Shown here piece after piece: positions 9,166 through 19,310 of a DNA stretch of 64,000 bases. The notes under the pieces are model-generated. The model ran no database searches. It was given only the letters and a program-made list of their open reading frames with translations, and had not been told where the DNA came from. Numbering within the stretch: the first letter of the stretch is position 1; each line of letters opens with the position of its first letter. Source of the DNA: Sphingomonas sp. Leaf412 (GTDB lineage Bacteria; Pseudomonadota; Alphaproteobacteria; Sphingomonadales; Sphingomonadaceae); the NCBI RefSeq assembly GCF_001425405.1, contig NZ_LMQP01000003.1, positions 1,104,812 through 1,168,811 on the forward strand. Direction: 5' to 3'. A program made the position numbers and the translations under genes.

Positions 9166-9292
9166 GACCCGACAGCGATGCGGCGGCGCCGGTCGCCGCG
9201 CAAGGGGATCGGGTTACCGAACCGTTTACCATGTCCGTCTACCGCCTGTTGTGGATGTCCATGCGATGCGGCGGCGTCCTGGACGCGAGAAA

Positions 9293-11221
9293 ATGAAGAG
9301 CAACAGCCAAGCATCACGCCGTCAGCCGCAGCGCCGGAGCTTTCTCCTGCGGCTGCTCCATGACCGGAAAGCCAACACGCTGGTCATCATGGCCATGGCC
9401 CTGATCCCGCTCAGCGGTCTGGCGGGGTCCGCGGTCGACATGGCGCGGCTCTACGTCGTCAAATCGCGGATCCAGCAGGCGTGCGACGCGGGCGTGCTTG
9501 CCGGGCGCAAGTTCATGGCGACGACCAGCTCGTCCACGCTCGACACCAATGCCGCGAACAGGGCGCGCGAATTCTTCCGCAACAACATGGAGTCCGGCTG
9601 GCTCAGCACCGGGACCGCGACGTTCGCGCCGGTGAAGACGACCGACAACCAGGTCGCCGGAACCGCGTCGGTCGTGGTGCCGATGACGGTCATGAAGATC
9701 TTCGCGGTCGGCGATGCGACCGTGAACGTCGCGTGCGAGGCACGGTACGAGGTCGCGGATACCGACATCGTCTTCGTCCTGGACACCACGGGCTCGATGG
9801 CGTGCCGCCCGGAGGACAACAGCACGCAATGCGGCAACTACGTCAACGCCAATTCCGCGGTCGCCTATACGCGGCCGTCGTCGGATCCGGATGCCGTGGC
9901 GGGCTATCCAGGTTCCACGGGCTATGCGGTCCCCGAAACCAGCGTGGGTTCGGGATCGCGCATCAAGGCCCTGCGGCAGGCGGTGAAGGATTTCCACGCC
10001 ACGATGATCGCCAGCGTCGACGCCAACACGCGCATCCGCTACAGCTTCGTCAGCTACACCTCGACCGTGAACGCCGGCCGTGCGATCCAAGCGATGTCGC
10101 CGTCGTACATGATGGGAAGCGCCTCGTCCGAGACGGTTCCCTATCAATCGCGCCGCGTCACCGCCGACTATTTCATATCGAACATCAGCCGCAGCTCGAA
10201 CGGCAAGAGCAGCGCCAGCTGCAATGCGACGTACAGCCGCACGCCGTCGACCGCGCTGACCTACGATTCCTCCGGCCGCGCCACGCGCGTCGTGGACGTG
10301 TGGGATTCCAGCTTCGGGCAATGCTACACCACCAACCAGCGGATCGGCCCGCGCTACACCTACCGTCGCTACGACACCAACGTGTCGCAATATCTGTCGG
10401 GCGGCGCGGTCCCCGATCCGACGAAGGCGACGGGTGCGACCTCGAAATGGGACGGCTGCATCGAGGAGCGGCAGACCGAGGCCGGCACGACCAGCTTCAC
10501 GGCCGCCTCCTACGATCTCGATCCCGATCTGGTCCCCACCAGCGCCGCGCCGACGCGATGGGCGCCGATGTGGGCGGATGCGGAGTATACGCGCTGGGGC
10601 TACGGCTGGACCGGGGACGATGCCACCGACGGCGACGACGACAATTATCGGTATAGCCTGGGCGACGCGGCGCGGCGGAGTTCGGGAAACTATTCCTGCG
10701 GAAAGCCGATCCACCGTCTTTCTGCGATGTCGGCCAGCGAGGTCGCCGCCTACGTCGATGCGCCGGACTTCAAGGCGCTGGGCGGCACCTATCACGACAC
10801 GGGCATGATCTGGGGCGCCCGGATGCTGTCGAGCAAGGGCATCTTCGCCGGCGACAACACCGGTCGTGCCGGACAGGCATCGCCCAAGAAGGTCATCATC
10901 TTCCTGACCGACGGCGACATGTCGCCCAGCCCGTATCTGTACGGCCTCTACGGCATGGAATATTTCGACAACCGCGTCAGTGCGGGGGACCATGGCAACC
11001 TGAAGGCGTATCACAACGCCCGGTTCCTGGCGGTGTGCGATCGCGCGCGTGCGATGGGGATCGACGTCTGGACCGTCGCGATCGGCATGGGGAGCACGCC
11101 TGAGCTGAAGAGCTGCGCCCGCGTCGATACGCAGGCGCTGGCCACCACCAGCGGCTCCGGACTGTCGACCGCGTTCCAGACCATCGCGAAACAGGTCGCA
11201 ATGCTGAGGTTGCAGAAGTGA
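9293..11221 (+). CDS. TadG-like pilus-associated protein with von Willebrand A domain
   Basis: A 642-residue protein. Near the N-terminus is the Tad/Flp leader-type segment (NTLVIMAMALIPLSGLAGSAVDMARLY split around one membrane helix, about residues 22-48), followed by a pseudopilin-like region. From about residue 160 there is a von Willebrand A domain whose MIDAS begins VLDTTGSM (D164), ending with FLTDGDMSPS and VWTVAIGMG. TadG proteins are envelope-associated, minor-pilin-like components of Tad systems. The start was chosen at the ATG giving MKSNSQ, just upstream of the basic N-terminus. It heads a three-gene cluster that overlaps the next gene by GTGA. Confidence 0.85.
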   Translation: MKSNSQASRRQPQRRSFLLRLLHDRKANTLVIMAMALIPLSGLAGSAVDMARLYVVKSRIQQACDAGVLAGRKFMATTSSSTLDTNAANRAREFFRNNMESGWLSTGTATFAPVKTTDNQVAGTASVVVPMTVMKIFAVGDATVNVACEARYEVADTDIVFVLDTTGSMACRPEDNSTQCGNYVNANSAVAYTRPSSDPDAVAGYPGSTGYAVPETSVGSGSRIKALRQAVKDFHATMIASVDANTRIRYSFVSYTSTVNAGRAIQAMSPSYMMGSASSETVPYQSRRVTADYFISNISRSSNGKSSASCNATYSRTPSTALTYDSSGRATRVVDVWDSSFGQCYTTNQRIGPRYTYRRYDTNVSQYLSGGAVPDPTKATGATSKWDGCIEERQTEAGTTSFTAASYDLDPDLVPTSAAPTRWAPMWADAEYTRWGYGWTGDDATDGDDDNYRYSLGDAARRSSGNYSCGKPIHRLSAMSASEVAAYVDAPDFKALGGTYHDTGMIWGARMLSSKGIFAGDNTGRAGQASPKKVIIFLTDGDMSPSPYLYGLYGMEYFDNRVSAGDHGNLKAYHNARFLAVCDRARAMGIDVWTVAIGMGSTPELKSCARVDTQALATTSGSGLSTAFQTIAKQVAMLRLQK

Positions 11222-11817
11222 TCGCCCGGCTGGCCCGCCGCGTCTGCGCGCTGCGCCGCGATGCGCGGGGGGTGACGGTCGTGGAATTCGCGATCATCGC
11301 GCCGGTCATGCTCGCCCTCATCATGGGGCTGTGCGACCTGATGTATCAGGCCTACGTCCAGTCGGTCCTGGACGGGGCGATGATGAAGGCCGGACGCGAC
11401 AGCGCGCTGGAAACGAACGCGACGAACGCCGCGGCGCAGGATGCGGCGGTCAAGAACATGGTCGCCAGATTGGGTCCGGAAGCGAAATTCTTCCCCGAGC
11501 GGAAGAGCTATCAGTCGTTTTCCGTCGGGAAGCCGGAGAACTTCACGGACACGAACAGGGACGGCGTCCGCAACGCCGGCGAATGCTACGACGACGTGAA
11601 CGGCAACAAGCAATGGGACGCGGACCCCGGCCGTACCGGACAGGGCGGCGCGAACGACGTCACCAAATACACCATGCGCGTCGAGTATCCGCGCCTGTTC
11701 CCCATCGCCCCCATGTTCGGATGGCCCGCGAAGCAGACCATCACCGCGACGACGATGCTGAAGAACCAGCCCTACCGCACCCAGGACGTGAAGGCGATCG
11801 AGAGCATATGCACGTGA
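11218..11817 (+). CDS. TadE-family pseudopilin, first copy
   Basis: A 199-residue TadE-like protein: a basic N-terminus, then DARGVTVVEFAIIAPVMLALIMGLCDL with the conserved glutamate of class III pseudopilins, one membrane helix (residues 20-42) and a soluble periplasmic domain. The GTG start overlaps the tadG stop (GTGA), indicating translational coupling. TadE proteins are processed minor pilins; the processing peptidase and Tad ATPase genes are not in this window. Confidence 0.85.
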   Translation: MIARLARRVCALRRDARGVTVVEFAIIAPVMLALIMGLCDLMYQAYVQSVLDGAMMKAGRDSALETNATNAAAQDAAVKNMVARLGPEAKFFPERKSYQSFSVGKPENFTDTNRDGVRNAGECYDDVNGNKQWDADPGRTGQGGANDVTKYTMRVEYPRLFPIAPMFGWPAKQTITATTMLKNQPYRTQDVKAIESICT

Positions 11818-12527
11818 CACGCCCCCCATCGACGTTCGTGCGCGTGTCGCGCGCGTTGCTGCGTGACCGGTCGGGCGTGGCGCTGATCGAGTTCGCCTTC
11901 TCGATGCCGATCGTCCTGGGCATCGGATGCTACGGCATCGAGACCGCGAACCTCGCCCTCGCCAATCTGCGCGTCAGCCAGATCGCGCTGAACCTCGCCG
12001 ACAATGCGTCGCGCGTGGGCAATATGCAGGCGGACAATACGACCCAGCTGCGCGAGGTCGACATCAACGACGCACTGACCGCTGCGCGGATGCAGGGCGA
12101 GAAATGGGGCCTGACGACGCAGGGGCGCGTGACGCTGTCCAGCCTCGAGGAACACGGCGGGAAGCAATATATCCACTGGCAGCGATGCCTGGGGACGAAG
12201 AGCGGATCGTCATACGATTCGCGTTACGGCACGACCAAGCCGACCGACGGCACCGCCGTCGGGGCGAGCTACGCCGGGACCGAGGTGACGGGCGGCATGG
12301 GAAAGACGGGCGCGAAGGTATCCGCGCCGCCCGATTCGGGCGTGATGTTCGTCGAGGTGAATTACGACTATTCGCCCGTGATCGGGAAGATGTGGCTGGC
12401 GGGCGAGTTCGCGCGCCTCCACTACATCGCCTCGTTCGTGGTGCGCGATCGCCGCGCCTTCGACCAGATCTACAATCCGGCGCCGACCGCGACGCGCTAC
12501 ACCTGCGACCGATATACCAGCAGTTGA
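11808..12527 (+). CDS. TadE-family pseudopilin, second copy
   Basis: A 239-residue protein of the TadE type: an arginine-rich start, then RSGVALIEFAFSMPIVLGIGCYG with the pseudopilin glutamate and one membrane helix, followed by a longer soluble domain than its neighbour. The ATG lies ten bases before the preceding stop codon, so the three genes form one coupled unit. A hairpin follows the stop codon directly. It is probably an extracytoplasmic structural partner of the TadG-like protein. Confidence 0.85.
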   Translation: MHVTRPPSTFVRVSRALLRDRSGVALIEFAFSMPIVLGIGCYGIETANLALANLRVSQIALNLADNASRVGNMQADNTTQLREVDINDALTAARMQGEKWGLTTQGRVTLSSLEEHGGKQYIHWQRCLGTKSGSSYDSRYGTTKPTDGTAVGASYAGTEVTGGMGKTGAKVSAPPDSGVMFVEVNYDYSPVIGKMWLAGEFARLHYIASFVVRDRRAFDQIYNPAPTATRYTCDRYTSS

Positions 12528-12553
12528 GCCCGGCTCCGACCGGAGCCGGGCCC
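12528..12553. terminator. Bidirectional hairpin between tadE and pdhB
   Basis: GCCCGGCTCC, loop GA, CGGAGCCGGGC: a near-perfect GC-rich stem with a very small loop, beginning right after the tadE stop and 14 bases from the convergent pdhB stop. There is no strong U-run on either side, so termination may need help from Rho, but the position between convergent genes supports a 3'-end role. Confidence 0.6.
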
Positions 12554-12566
12554 ACACCGCCGGCGA

Positions 12567-13982
12567 TCAGTTCCGGTAACAAACCTTCTTGACCGCGGTC
12601 ACGACCTTGTCCGCGGAAACGAGCGCCAGCTTCTCCAAGTTGGCGGCGTAGGGCAGCGGCACGTCCTCGTTGCAGACGCGCAGGACCGGGGCGTCGAGGT
12701 CGTCGAACCCCTCCTCCATCGCGATCGCGACGATTTCCGATGCGATCGAGCACGTCGGCCAGCCTTCCTCGACCACGACCAGCCGGTTGGTCTTCGCCAG
12801 CGACGTCAGCACCGCAGCCTTGTCCAGCGGGCGTAGCGTGCGCAGGTCGATGACCTCCGCATCGATGCCCTCATCCGCCAGCCGGTCCGCCGCCTCCAGC
12901 GCCAGGCCGACGCCGATCGAATAGCTGACGATCGTCACGTCCTTGCCCTCGCGCATCGTCCGCGCCTTGCCGATCGGCAGGACCCAGTCGTCCAGCTTGG
13001 GCACGTCGAACGAGCGGCCGTACAGAAGCTCGTTCTCCAGGAACACGACCGGATCGGTGGTGCGGATCGCGGCTTTGAGCAGCCCCTTCGCATCCGCCGC
13101 GTCGTACGGCGCGATCACGATCAGGCCGGGGACGCTGGCGTACCACGGCCCGTAGTTCTGCGAATGCTGCGCACCGACGCGACTGGCGGCGCCATTGGGG
13201 CCGCGGAACACGATGGGGCAGCGCATCTGCCCGCCCGACATGTAGTTGGTCTTCGCCGCCGAATTCACGATATGGTCGATCGCCTGCATCGCGAAGTTGA
13301 ACGTCATGAACTCGACGATCGGGCGCAGGCCGCCCATCGCCGCGCCCGTGCCGACGCCGGCGAAGCCATATTCGGTGATCGGCGTGTCGATCACGCGGCG
13401 GTCGCCGAACTCGTCCAGCAGACCCTGCGTGACCTTGTACGCGCCCTGATATTGCGCGACTTCCTCGCCCATCACGAACACGCGGTCGTCGGCGCGCATC
13501 TCCTCCGCCATCGCGTCGCGCAACGCCTCGCGAACGGTGGTCTTGACCATCTCGGTCCCTTCCGGAACCTCGGGGTCGCGGACCTCCGCCTTGTGGGCAG
13601 CGGCATCGAACATCTGGCGCGCGCCGGTTTCGACCTTTTCCTGCGCGGGATGCGCCGAATCCTCGACCGCGGCGGCCTTCTTCTCGTCCGCCTTCGCCTC
13701 CGGCTCGGGCGCGTCGTCCTTCGTCGTGGACGGTTCCTCGCCCTCGGCGTCGAGCTGCATGATGGCCGTGCCGACCTTCACCGCATCGGTGCCCTCGGCG
13801 ACCAGGATCTTCGCGACGGTGCCCTCGTCGACCGCCTCGAACTCCATCGTCGCCTTGTCGGTCTCGATCTCGGCCATGATGTCGCCGGACTTGACGGTGT
13901 CGCCTTCCTTCACCAGCCACTTGGCCAGCGTACCTTCTTCCATCGTGGGCGACAGCGCCGGCATCTTGATGTCGATCGCCAT
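12567..13982 (-). CDS. pdhB: Pyruvate dehydrogenase E1 component beta subunit with N-terminal lipoyl domain
   Basis: A 471-residue protein: lipoyl domain in residues 1-80 ([13 protein letters not shown], lipoylation lysine K43 in ETDKATME), an acidic linker of about 60 residues rich in K, A and E, then the transketolase-like pyrimidine-binding and C-terminal domains ([49 protein letters not shown]). With E1 alpha it decarboxylates pyruvate using thiamine diphosphate and passes acetyl to E2. A lipoyl domain on E1 beta is characteristic of alphaproteobacteria. It follows pdhA by a single base. Confidence 0.96.
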   Translation of the reverse strand: MAIDIKMPALSPTMEEGTLAKWLVKEGDTVKSGDIMAEIETDKATMEFEAVDEGTVAKILVAEGTDAVKVGTAIMQLDAEGEEPSTTKDDAPEPEAKADEKKAAAVEDSAHPAQEKVETGARQMFDAAAHKAEVRDPEVPEGTEMVKTTVREALRDAMAEEMRADDRVFVMGEEVAQYQGAYKVTQGLLDEFGDRRVIDTPITEYGFAGVGTGAAMGGLRPIVEFMTFNFAMQAIDHIVNSAAKTNYMSGGQMRCPIVFRGPNGAASRVGAQHSQNYGPWYASVPGLIVIAPYDAADAKGLLKAAIRTTDPVVFLENELLYGRSFDVPKLDDWVLPIGKARTMREGKDVTIVSYSIGVGLALEAADRLADEGIDAEVIDLRTLRPLDKAAVLTSLAKTNRLVVVEEGWPTCSIASEIVAIAMEEGFDDLDAPVLRVCNEDVPLPYAANLEKLALVSADKVVTAVKKVCYRN

Positions 13983-13983
13983 G

Positions 13984-15036
13984 TCAGTACGTCTCCACCA
14001 GCACGTCGGTATACAGCTCCGCGGGTTCGGGTTCGGGCGTGGATTCGCTGAAGTCCGCCGCCTCGGCGACGATCTTGCGGATCTCCTGTTCGGTCTTCTT
14101 CAGGTCCGCCTCGGTCACGCCCTGCTCCTCCAGCAGCTTCTTCACGTGTTCGATCGGGTCGGACTTGTCGCGCACCGCCTGCACTTCCTCGCGGCTGCGG
14201 TACTTCGCGGGATCGGACATCGAATGGCCGCGATAGCGATAGGTCTTCATCTCCAGGATGATCGGCCCCTTGCCCGCGCGCACCCATTCCAGCGCCGTCT
14301 CCGCCGCGCCGCGCGCCGCCAGCACGTCCATGCCGTCGATCTGAAGGCCCGGGATGCGGAAGCTTTCGCCGCGACGGTACAGCTGATCCTCGCTCGACGC
14401 GCGGTTCACGCTGGTCCCCATGGCATATTGGTTGTTCTCGATGACGAAGATGATGGGGAGCTTCCACAGCTCCGCCATGTTGAACGCCTCGTACACCTGG
14501 CCCTGGTTCGCCGCGCCGTCGCCGAAATAGGCCAGCGCCACGCCGCCGTCGCCGCGATACTTGTGCGCGAAGCCGAGGCCCGCGCCCAGCGACACCTGCG
14601 CGCCGACGATGCCGTGCCCGCCGTAGAACTTATGCTCCACGCTGAACATGTGCATGGAGCCGCCCTTGCCCTTGGAGATGCCGGCCTGACGCCCGGTCAG
14701 CTCCGCCATCACGTCCTTGGGCGGGATGCCGCACAACAGCATGTGGCCGTGGTCGCGATAGCCGGTGATGACCGAATCCTTGTCGGTCAGCGCGGACTGA
14801 AGCCCGACGGCGACGGCCTCCTGCCCGATGTACAGGTGGCAGAAGCCGCCGATCAGGCCCAGGCCGTACAATTGCCCGGCCTTCTCCTCGAAACGCCGGA
14901 TCAGCAGCATGTCGTGGTAGAATTTCAGCAGTTCGTCTTTCGACGCCTCGTACGGCGTCAGGTCGGCCGGACGCTCGCGATTGGATGCGGGGGGCGGCGC
15001 ACTGGGCGCCTTGGTGCTTGCAGGGGCTTTTGCCAC
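13984..15036 (-). CDS. pdhA: Pyruvate dehydrogenase E1 component alpha subunit
   Basis: A 350-residue thiamine-diphosphate-dependent E1 alpha. A short alanine/proline-rich lead is followed by [31 protein letters not shown], the [21 protein letters not shown] segment, and the ThDP/Mg2+ motif [20 protein letters not shown]...[10 protein letters not shown]. The phosphorylation-loop equivalent [11 protein letters not shown] is present. It is the first gene of the pdhA-pdhB pair; E2 and E3 are not in the window. An 86-base gap separates it from the small gene upstream. Confidence 0.96.
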   Translation of the reverse strand: MAKAPASTKAPSAPPPASNRERPADLTPYEASKDELLKFYHDMLLIRRFEEKAGQLYGLGLIGGFCHLYIGQEAVAVGLQSALTDKDSVITGYRDHGHMLLCGIPPKDVMAELTGRQAGISKGKGGSMHMFSVEHKFYGGHGIVGAQVSLGAGLGFAHKYRGDGGVALAYFGDGAANQGQVYEAFNMAELWKLPIIFVIENNQYAMGTSVNRASSEDQLYRRGESFRIPGLQIDGMDVLAARGAAETALEWVRAGKGPIILEMKTYRYRGHSMSDPAKYRSREEVQAVRDKSDPIEHVKKLLEEQGVTEADLKKTEQEIRKIVAEAADFSESTPEPEPAELYTDVLVETY

Positions 15037-15122
15037 GGGTCGGAAGGCCTCGTCGTTTCCGGGGAGGGAACTGGACGCAGCCTATAGGCCGGGGGCGGGC
15101 GCGCGTGCAACCGCGCCGGCGG

Positions 15123-15419
15123 TCAGAAGGCGAAGCGATCCAGTGCGTGATCCGCGGGCCGCGCCGCCAGCATCTGCGCGAAGCGGGCGCGTTCGGCCGC
15201 CAGATGGTGGATCGGCACCCAGAAACGCACCCCGTCGATCGGCGCGTCGAACCCGCTCTGGCGCGTCGCGGTTACGGCCAGGCCGTCGATCAGGTGCGCC
15301 AGCTTCCGGAACTGCGCGACCTTCATCGTCACCTCGGCATCGGGTGCCGCGGCGGCGACGCTGGCGATCATCCGTCGTGCCTCCTCGTGCGCCGCGGCGA
15401 CGATCTCGTCCTCTTCCAT
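15123..15419 (-). CDS. Conserved hypothetical small protein
   Basis: Not recognised. It has 98 residues and is soluble, with an acidic helical N-terminus (MEEDEIVAAAHEEARRMIAS) and a C-terminal half containing FRKLAHLIDGLAVTATRQ and GVRFWVPIHHLAAERARF. There is no signal peptide or membrane segment. It sits between pdhA (same strand) and a divergent MFS gene. The reading frame has normal codon use for this genome and no competing frame. Confidence 0.6.
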   Translation of the reverse strand: MEEDEIVAAAHEEARRMIASVAAAAPDAEVTMKVAQFRKLAHLIDGLAVTATRQSGFDAPIDGVRFWVPIHHLAAERARFAQMLAARPADHALDRFAF

Positions 15420-15556
15420 CCCGGTCCTGCCCCGTTGGTCGTAGGCACGGCTAGGCCCGCTGTGGTTAAATTGTCGTTATCGATACGATCACGTCACGAT
15501 CCCCCCCCCGACCGGGCGGTTGCCGCCACGCGGCGGCTGGTCCAAAGCCGCATGCG

Positions 15557-16837
15557 ATGGCCGACGTCCCGCACCCGCTCACGATCCCCAATTTCCGCGC
15601 GTATTGGGCTTCCCGCCTCGCAGGGACGGTCGCGGTCAGCGCGCAGGCGATCGTCATCGGCTGGCAGGTCTACGGCATCGCGCGCCAGACGATGGACATC
15701 AAGGACGCCGCCTTCATGCTCGGCATGATCGGGCTGGCGCAATTTCTGCCGCTGTTCCTCCTGACCCCGGTCGTCGGGCTGATCGCGGACAGCGTCGACC
15801 GGCGGTGGATCGTGCGCGGCACCACGGCCTTGCTGGTCGTGGTCGCCGCGACGCTCGGCGTCCTGACATGGGCGGGCGACCTGACTCTGCCGTTCCTGTT
15901 CGGCGCGGCGGTACTGATCGGCGTGGCGCGCGCCTTCTCCGGCCCGGCCTATTCCGCGCTCGCGCCGAATCTCGTCCCGCGCGAGGTGCTGCCGACCGCC
16001 ATCGCCGTCTCCTCGATCGCGTGGCAGGTGGGGACGATCGCGGGCCCCAGCGTCGGCGGCCTGCTGTACGCACTGCACCCCGACGTCGCCTATGGCGTCA
16101 TCGCGGGGTTGCTGACGATCGCGCTGGCGGCGATGTTCCTGATCGGCCCGGTGGCGCAACCGCCGGCGCAGAAGGACATCCACCCGATCCGGCGTATCCT
16201 CGACGGCTTCTCCTACGTCCGCCGCAACCGGCTGGTGCTGGCCGCGATCACGCTGGACCTGTTCGCGGTGCTGCTGGCGGGGGCGACCGCGCTGCTGCCG
16301 ATCTACGCCCGCGACATATTGCATGTGGGCGCAAGCGGCCTGGGATTCCTGGCGGCGGGCATGGGCATCGGCGCGGCGGCGACGGCGGTGTGGTTCTCCT
16401 TCCGCCCGATGACCACCAACGTCGGCATGAAGATGCTCGTGTCGGTCGTGATCTTCGGCCTGGCGATCCTGACGTTCGGCATATCCAAGAATTTCTGGTT
16501 GAGCCTGTCCGCGCTTATCGTGGCAGGCGGGGCGGACATGGTATCGGTCTACGTCCGCTCTTCCCTGATCCAGTTGCACACGCCCGATGCGATGCGCGGG
16601 CGGGTCAGCGCGGTGTCGCAGCTGACCATCTCGGCCTCCAACGAACTGGGAGAGGCCGAGAGCGGCCTGCTCGCCTCGCTCCTCGGCCCCGTCGGTGCGG
16701 TCGTGTTCGGCGCGGTCGGGGCGATCGGCGTGACCCTGCTATGGGCGCGCATCTTCCCGGAACTGAAGCGCGCGCGGACCTTTGACCCGCCCGAGATACT
16801 TGAAGCGGTTCCCCAACAGCACGGAGTTACGCCATGA
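15557..16837 (+). CDS. MFS transporter, EntS-like exporter family
   Basis: A 426-residue protein with about 12 hydrophobic segments and the EntS/MFS_3 pattern: [28 protein letters not shown] at the start, [14 protein letters not shown] (the loop 2-3 motif), [27 protein letters not shown] and [25 protein letters not shown]. Members export siderophores or other small molecules; the substrate here is unknown. The cysK start overlaps its stop, so the two are co-translated, which hints at a cysteine- or sulfide-related substrate. A run of nine C lies in the leader, 47 bases before the start. Confidence 0.9.
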   Translation: MADVPHPLTIPNFRAYWASRLAGTVAVSAQAIVIGWQVYGIARQTMDIKDAAFMLGMIGLAQFLPLFLLTPVVGLIADSVDRRWIVRGTTALLVVVAATLGVLTWAGDLTLPFLFGAAVLIGVARAFSGPAYSALAPNLVPREVLPTAIAVSSIAWQVGTIAGPSVGGLLYALHPDVAYGVIAGLLTIALAAMFLIGPVAQPPAQKDIHPIRRILDGFSYVRRNRLVLAAITLDLFAVLLAGATALLPIYARDILHVGASGLGFLAAGMGIGAAATAVWFSFRPMTTNVGMKMLVSVVIFGLAILTFGISKNFWLSLSALIVAGGADMVSVYVRSSLIQLHTPDAMRGRVSAVSQLTISASNELGEAESGLLASLLGPVGAVVFGAVGAIGVTLLWARIFPELKRARTFDPPEILEAVPQQHGVTP

Positions 16838-17754
16838 AGGCCCGGAACATCCTGGAGACGATCGGCAACACGCCCCACATCCGCATGGGCAAGCTGTTCC
16901 CCGAATCCGACGTGTGGATCAAGTCGGAGCGGTCGAACCCGGGCGGCTCGATCAAGGACCGGATCGCGCTGGCGATGATCGAGGCGGCGGAAAAGTCCGG
17001 CGAGCTGAAGCCCGGCGGAACGATCATCGAGCCGACCAGCGGCAATACCGGCATCGGCCTCGCCATGGTCGCGGCGGTGAAGGGGTACAAGCTCGTCCTC
17101 GTCATGCCCGAGAGCATGAGCCTGGAACGCCGCCGCCTGATGCTGGCCTATGGCGCGCAATTCGACCTGACCCCGCGCGAGAAGGGGATGAAGGGCGCGA
17201 TCGAGCGCGCGCTGGAACTGGTCGAGCAGACCCCCGATCCGTGGATGCCGCAACAGTTCGAGAATGCGGCGAACATCGACGTCCATGTGCGCACCACGTC
17301 GCAGGAGATCCTGAACGATTTCCGCGACGCGCCGATCGACGTCATCATCACCGGCGTCGGCACCGGCGGCCACATCACCGGCGTCGCCGAGACGCTGAAG
17401 AAGGAATGGCCGCACCTGAAGGTGTTCGCGGTCGAGCCGAAGGCGTCGCCCGTGATTTCCGGGGGGCAGCCGGGGCCGCACCCGATCCAGGGTATCGGCG
17501 CGGGCTTCATCCCCGCCAACCTGCATACGCAATCGCTCGACGGCGTGATCGAGGTCGACGCCGCGGTCGCCAAGGACATGGCGCGCCGCGCCGCACGGGA
17601 GGAAGGGATGCTGGTCGGCATCTCCTCCGGCGCGACGCTGGCCGCGATCCTGCAAAAGCTGCCCGACCTGCCCGACGATGCGCGGGTGCTCGGCTTCAAC
17701 TACGATACCGGCGAACGCTACCTGTCGGTCCCGGACTTCCTGCCGGAAAGCTGA
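16834..17754 (+). CDS. cysK: Cysteine synthase A (O-acetylserine sulfhydrylase)
   Basis: A 306-residue PLP enzyme making cysteine from O-acetylserine and sulfide. The PLP lysine is K41 in NPGGSIKDR; the substrate-binding loop [12 protein letters not shown], phosphate loop GTGGHITG and GISSGAT segment are all present. The length is normal. It starts within ATGA overlapping the MFS stop codon, so expression depends on the transporter transcript. A long inverted repeat follows 18 bases after the stop. Confidence 0.95.
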   Translation: MKARNILETIGNTPHIRMGKLFPESDVWIKSERSNPGGSIKDRIALAMIEAAEKSGELKPGGTIIEPTSGNTGIGLAMVAAVKGYKLVLVMPESMSLERRRLMLAYGAQFDLTPREKGMKGAIERALELVEQTPDPWMPQQFENAANIDVHVRTTSQEILNDFRDAPIDVIITGVGTGGHITGVAETLKKEWPHLKVFAVEPKASPVISGGQPGPHPIQGIGAGFIPANLHTQSLDGVIEVDAAVAKDMARRAAREEGMLVGISSGATLAAILQKLPDLPDDARVLGFNYDTGERYLSVPDFLPES

Positions 17755-17772
17755 TCTGTCCATCGCTCACCG

Positions 17773-17878
17773 CCTCCCCGGCGAAGGCGGGGGTCCGGTT
17801 GGGACAAGGCCGATAACGACGCGCCGCGCGCCGTCGCGACGACCTTTCCAACCGGACCCCGGCCTTCGCCGGGGAGGC
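17773..17878. repeat. Family-C inverted repeat with ~30-bp arms, copy 1
   Basis: The left arm (CCTCCCCGGCGAAGGCGGGG, then TCCGGTTGGG) and the right arm (CCAACCGGACCCC, then GGCCTTCGCCGGGGAGG) are complementary over about 30 bases around a 45-base spacer. It fills the gap between cysK and the wall-hydrolase gene and ends about 10 bases before the latter's ribosome-binding site. It could separate the two transcripts. Confidence 0.85.
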
Positions 17879-17900
17879 GGGTGCGCGAGGAGCGCGCGTG

Positions 17901-19187
17901 ATGACTGATGAACGAGGCCGATCGCACCAGCCGATGACCGACACCACCCCCTCCCCGTCCCTGCGCATCATCCTCGGCGGCATCGCGGCGCTGGCGATCG
18001 TCGGCCCGATCGTGGCCGTGCGGAATGCGCCGGCGATCGCCCCACCCGCGGTCGCCGAGGTGAAGCGCCCGCAGCGGATCGTGGCGCCGAACGAGGTGCC
18101 GGAGGTGGAGCCGGTCGAATACCAGTCGCTCGCGCCGCAGGACGCGCGCGCCTTCAACGCCACCGTCCCGTTCGCGCGCGGGCCCAACCCCGCCGCGCGT
18201 CCGTTCCGCTTCGCGGGCGACGACGCCGCGAAGACGCGCGCCACCGACTGCCTCGCCGCCGCCGCCTGGTACGAGGCGGGGGACGATCCGGTCGGGCAGA
18301 AGGCGGTGGTGCAGGTCGTGCTGAACCGCCTGCGCCACCCCGCCTTTCCGAAGACCGTCTGCGGCGTCGTCTTCCAGGGGCAGGAGCGGCGCACCGGATG
18401 CCAGTTCACCTTCACCTGCGACGGCGCGATGACGCGCCCGCCCGCCGCCCCGGCGTGGGATCGCGCGCGCAAGGTCGCGACCGCGGCGCTGAACGGCGCG
18501 GTCTATCGCAAGGTCGGCTATGCCACGCATTACCACACCGACTGGGTCGTGCCGTACTGGAGCGCCAGCCTGGACAAGATCGCGGAGGTGAACACGCATC
18601 TGTTCTTCCGCTGGACCGGCTGGTGGGGCACGCCCCCCGCCTTCCGCCGCGCGGTGTCGGGGGACGAGCCCGTGATCGCGAAGCTGGCGCCGCTGTCGTC
18701 CGTCCATGGCGGGATCGCGGGCGCGCTCGCGGCGGCGGACGCGCCGGTGGCGGCGGCGGTGCCGTTCACCGGCACGATCCCCGAACCGCTCGTCGAGGCG
18801 CCCGACACCTATCACGTGGTGCTGGCGGGTATCGCGCCGGAGATGTTCCGCGCGATGGCCGACACCGCCTGCGGCCCGCGCGAGCGCTGCAAGTTCATGG
18901 GCTGGACCGACCGGCGGCAACTGCCCACCACCGTCCTGCCTACGCCCGCGCAGATGGCGGCGATGTCGTTCAGCTACCTGCGCAACACCGCCGAAGGCTT
19001 CGACCGCGCGTTGTGGAACTGCGCGCAATATCCGCGCCCCGATGCGAAACAATGCATGAAGCGGCAGGTGATGCCCGCGGCGACCCCGACCCCGCCCGCG
19101 CTGGTGCCTACGCGCGGCGTGGCGGAGCTGGACGGGGTGCGGCGGCGGGCCGATCCCGCGCCGGTGGCGACCCCGACGGTGCCATAA
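17901..19187 (+). CDS. SleB-type (Hydrolase_2) cell-wall hydrolase
   Basis: A 428-residue protein: an N-terminal membrane anchor or signal (RIILGGIAALAIVGPIVAV, about residues 22-42), a proline-rich stretch, then the Hydrolase_2 domain of SleB-like enzymes at about residues 110-240. That domain has CLAAAAWYEAGDDPVGQKAV containing the catalytic glutamate, QVVLNRLRHPAFPKTVCGVV and GCQFTFTCDG. These act on peptidoglycan in the periplasm. The C-terminal 190 residues have no domain I recognise. The ATG was chosen for the GAGGAG eight bases upstream; an ATG eleven residues later is possible. Confidence 0.88.
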   Translation: MTDERGRSHQPMTDTTPSPSLRIILGGIAALAIVGPIVAVRNAPAIAPPAVAEVKRPQRIVAPNEVPEVEPVEYQSLAPQDARAFNATVPFARGPNPAARPFRFAGDDAAKTRATDCLAAAAWYEAGDDPVGQKAVVQVVLNRLRHPAFPKTVCGVVFQGQERRTGCQFTFTCDGAMTRPPAAPAWDRARKVATAALNGAVYRKVGYATHYHTDWVVPYWSASLDKIAEVNTHLFFRWTGWWGTPPAFRRAVSGDEPVIAKLAPLSSVHGGIAGALAAADAPVAAAVPFTGTIPEPLVEAPDTYHVVLAGIAPEMFRAMADTACGPRERCKFMGWTDRRQLPTTVLPTPAQMAAMSFSYLRNTAEGFDRALWNCAQYPRPDAKQCMKRQVMPAATPTPPALVPTRGVAELDGVRRRADPAPVATPTVP

Positions 19188-19212
19188 TTCCCGGACCGCC
19201 CGATCGCAACGT

Positions 19213-19281
19213 CCGTTCGGGCTGAGCGAACTCGAAGCCCAGGCGCTGCGCATACCCTTCGACTTCGCTCAGGGCGAACGG
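19213..19281. repeat. Family-A inverted repeat, copy 2
   Basis: The left arm CCGTTCGGGCTGAGCGAA and right arm TTCGCTCAGGGCGAACGG are complementary, with about 30 bases between. It lies 25 bases after the wall-hydrolase stop, in the gap before the convergent acyl-CoA dehydrogenase gene. Confidence 0.88.
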
Positions 19282-19310
19282 AGGTTGTCCTATATACCGC
19301 CAGCCTCCCG

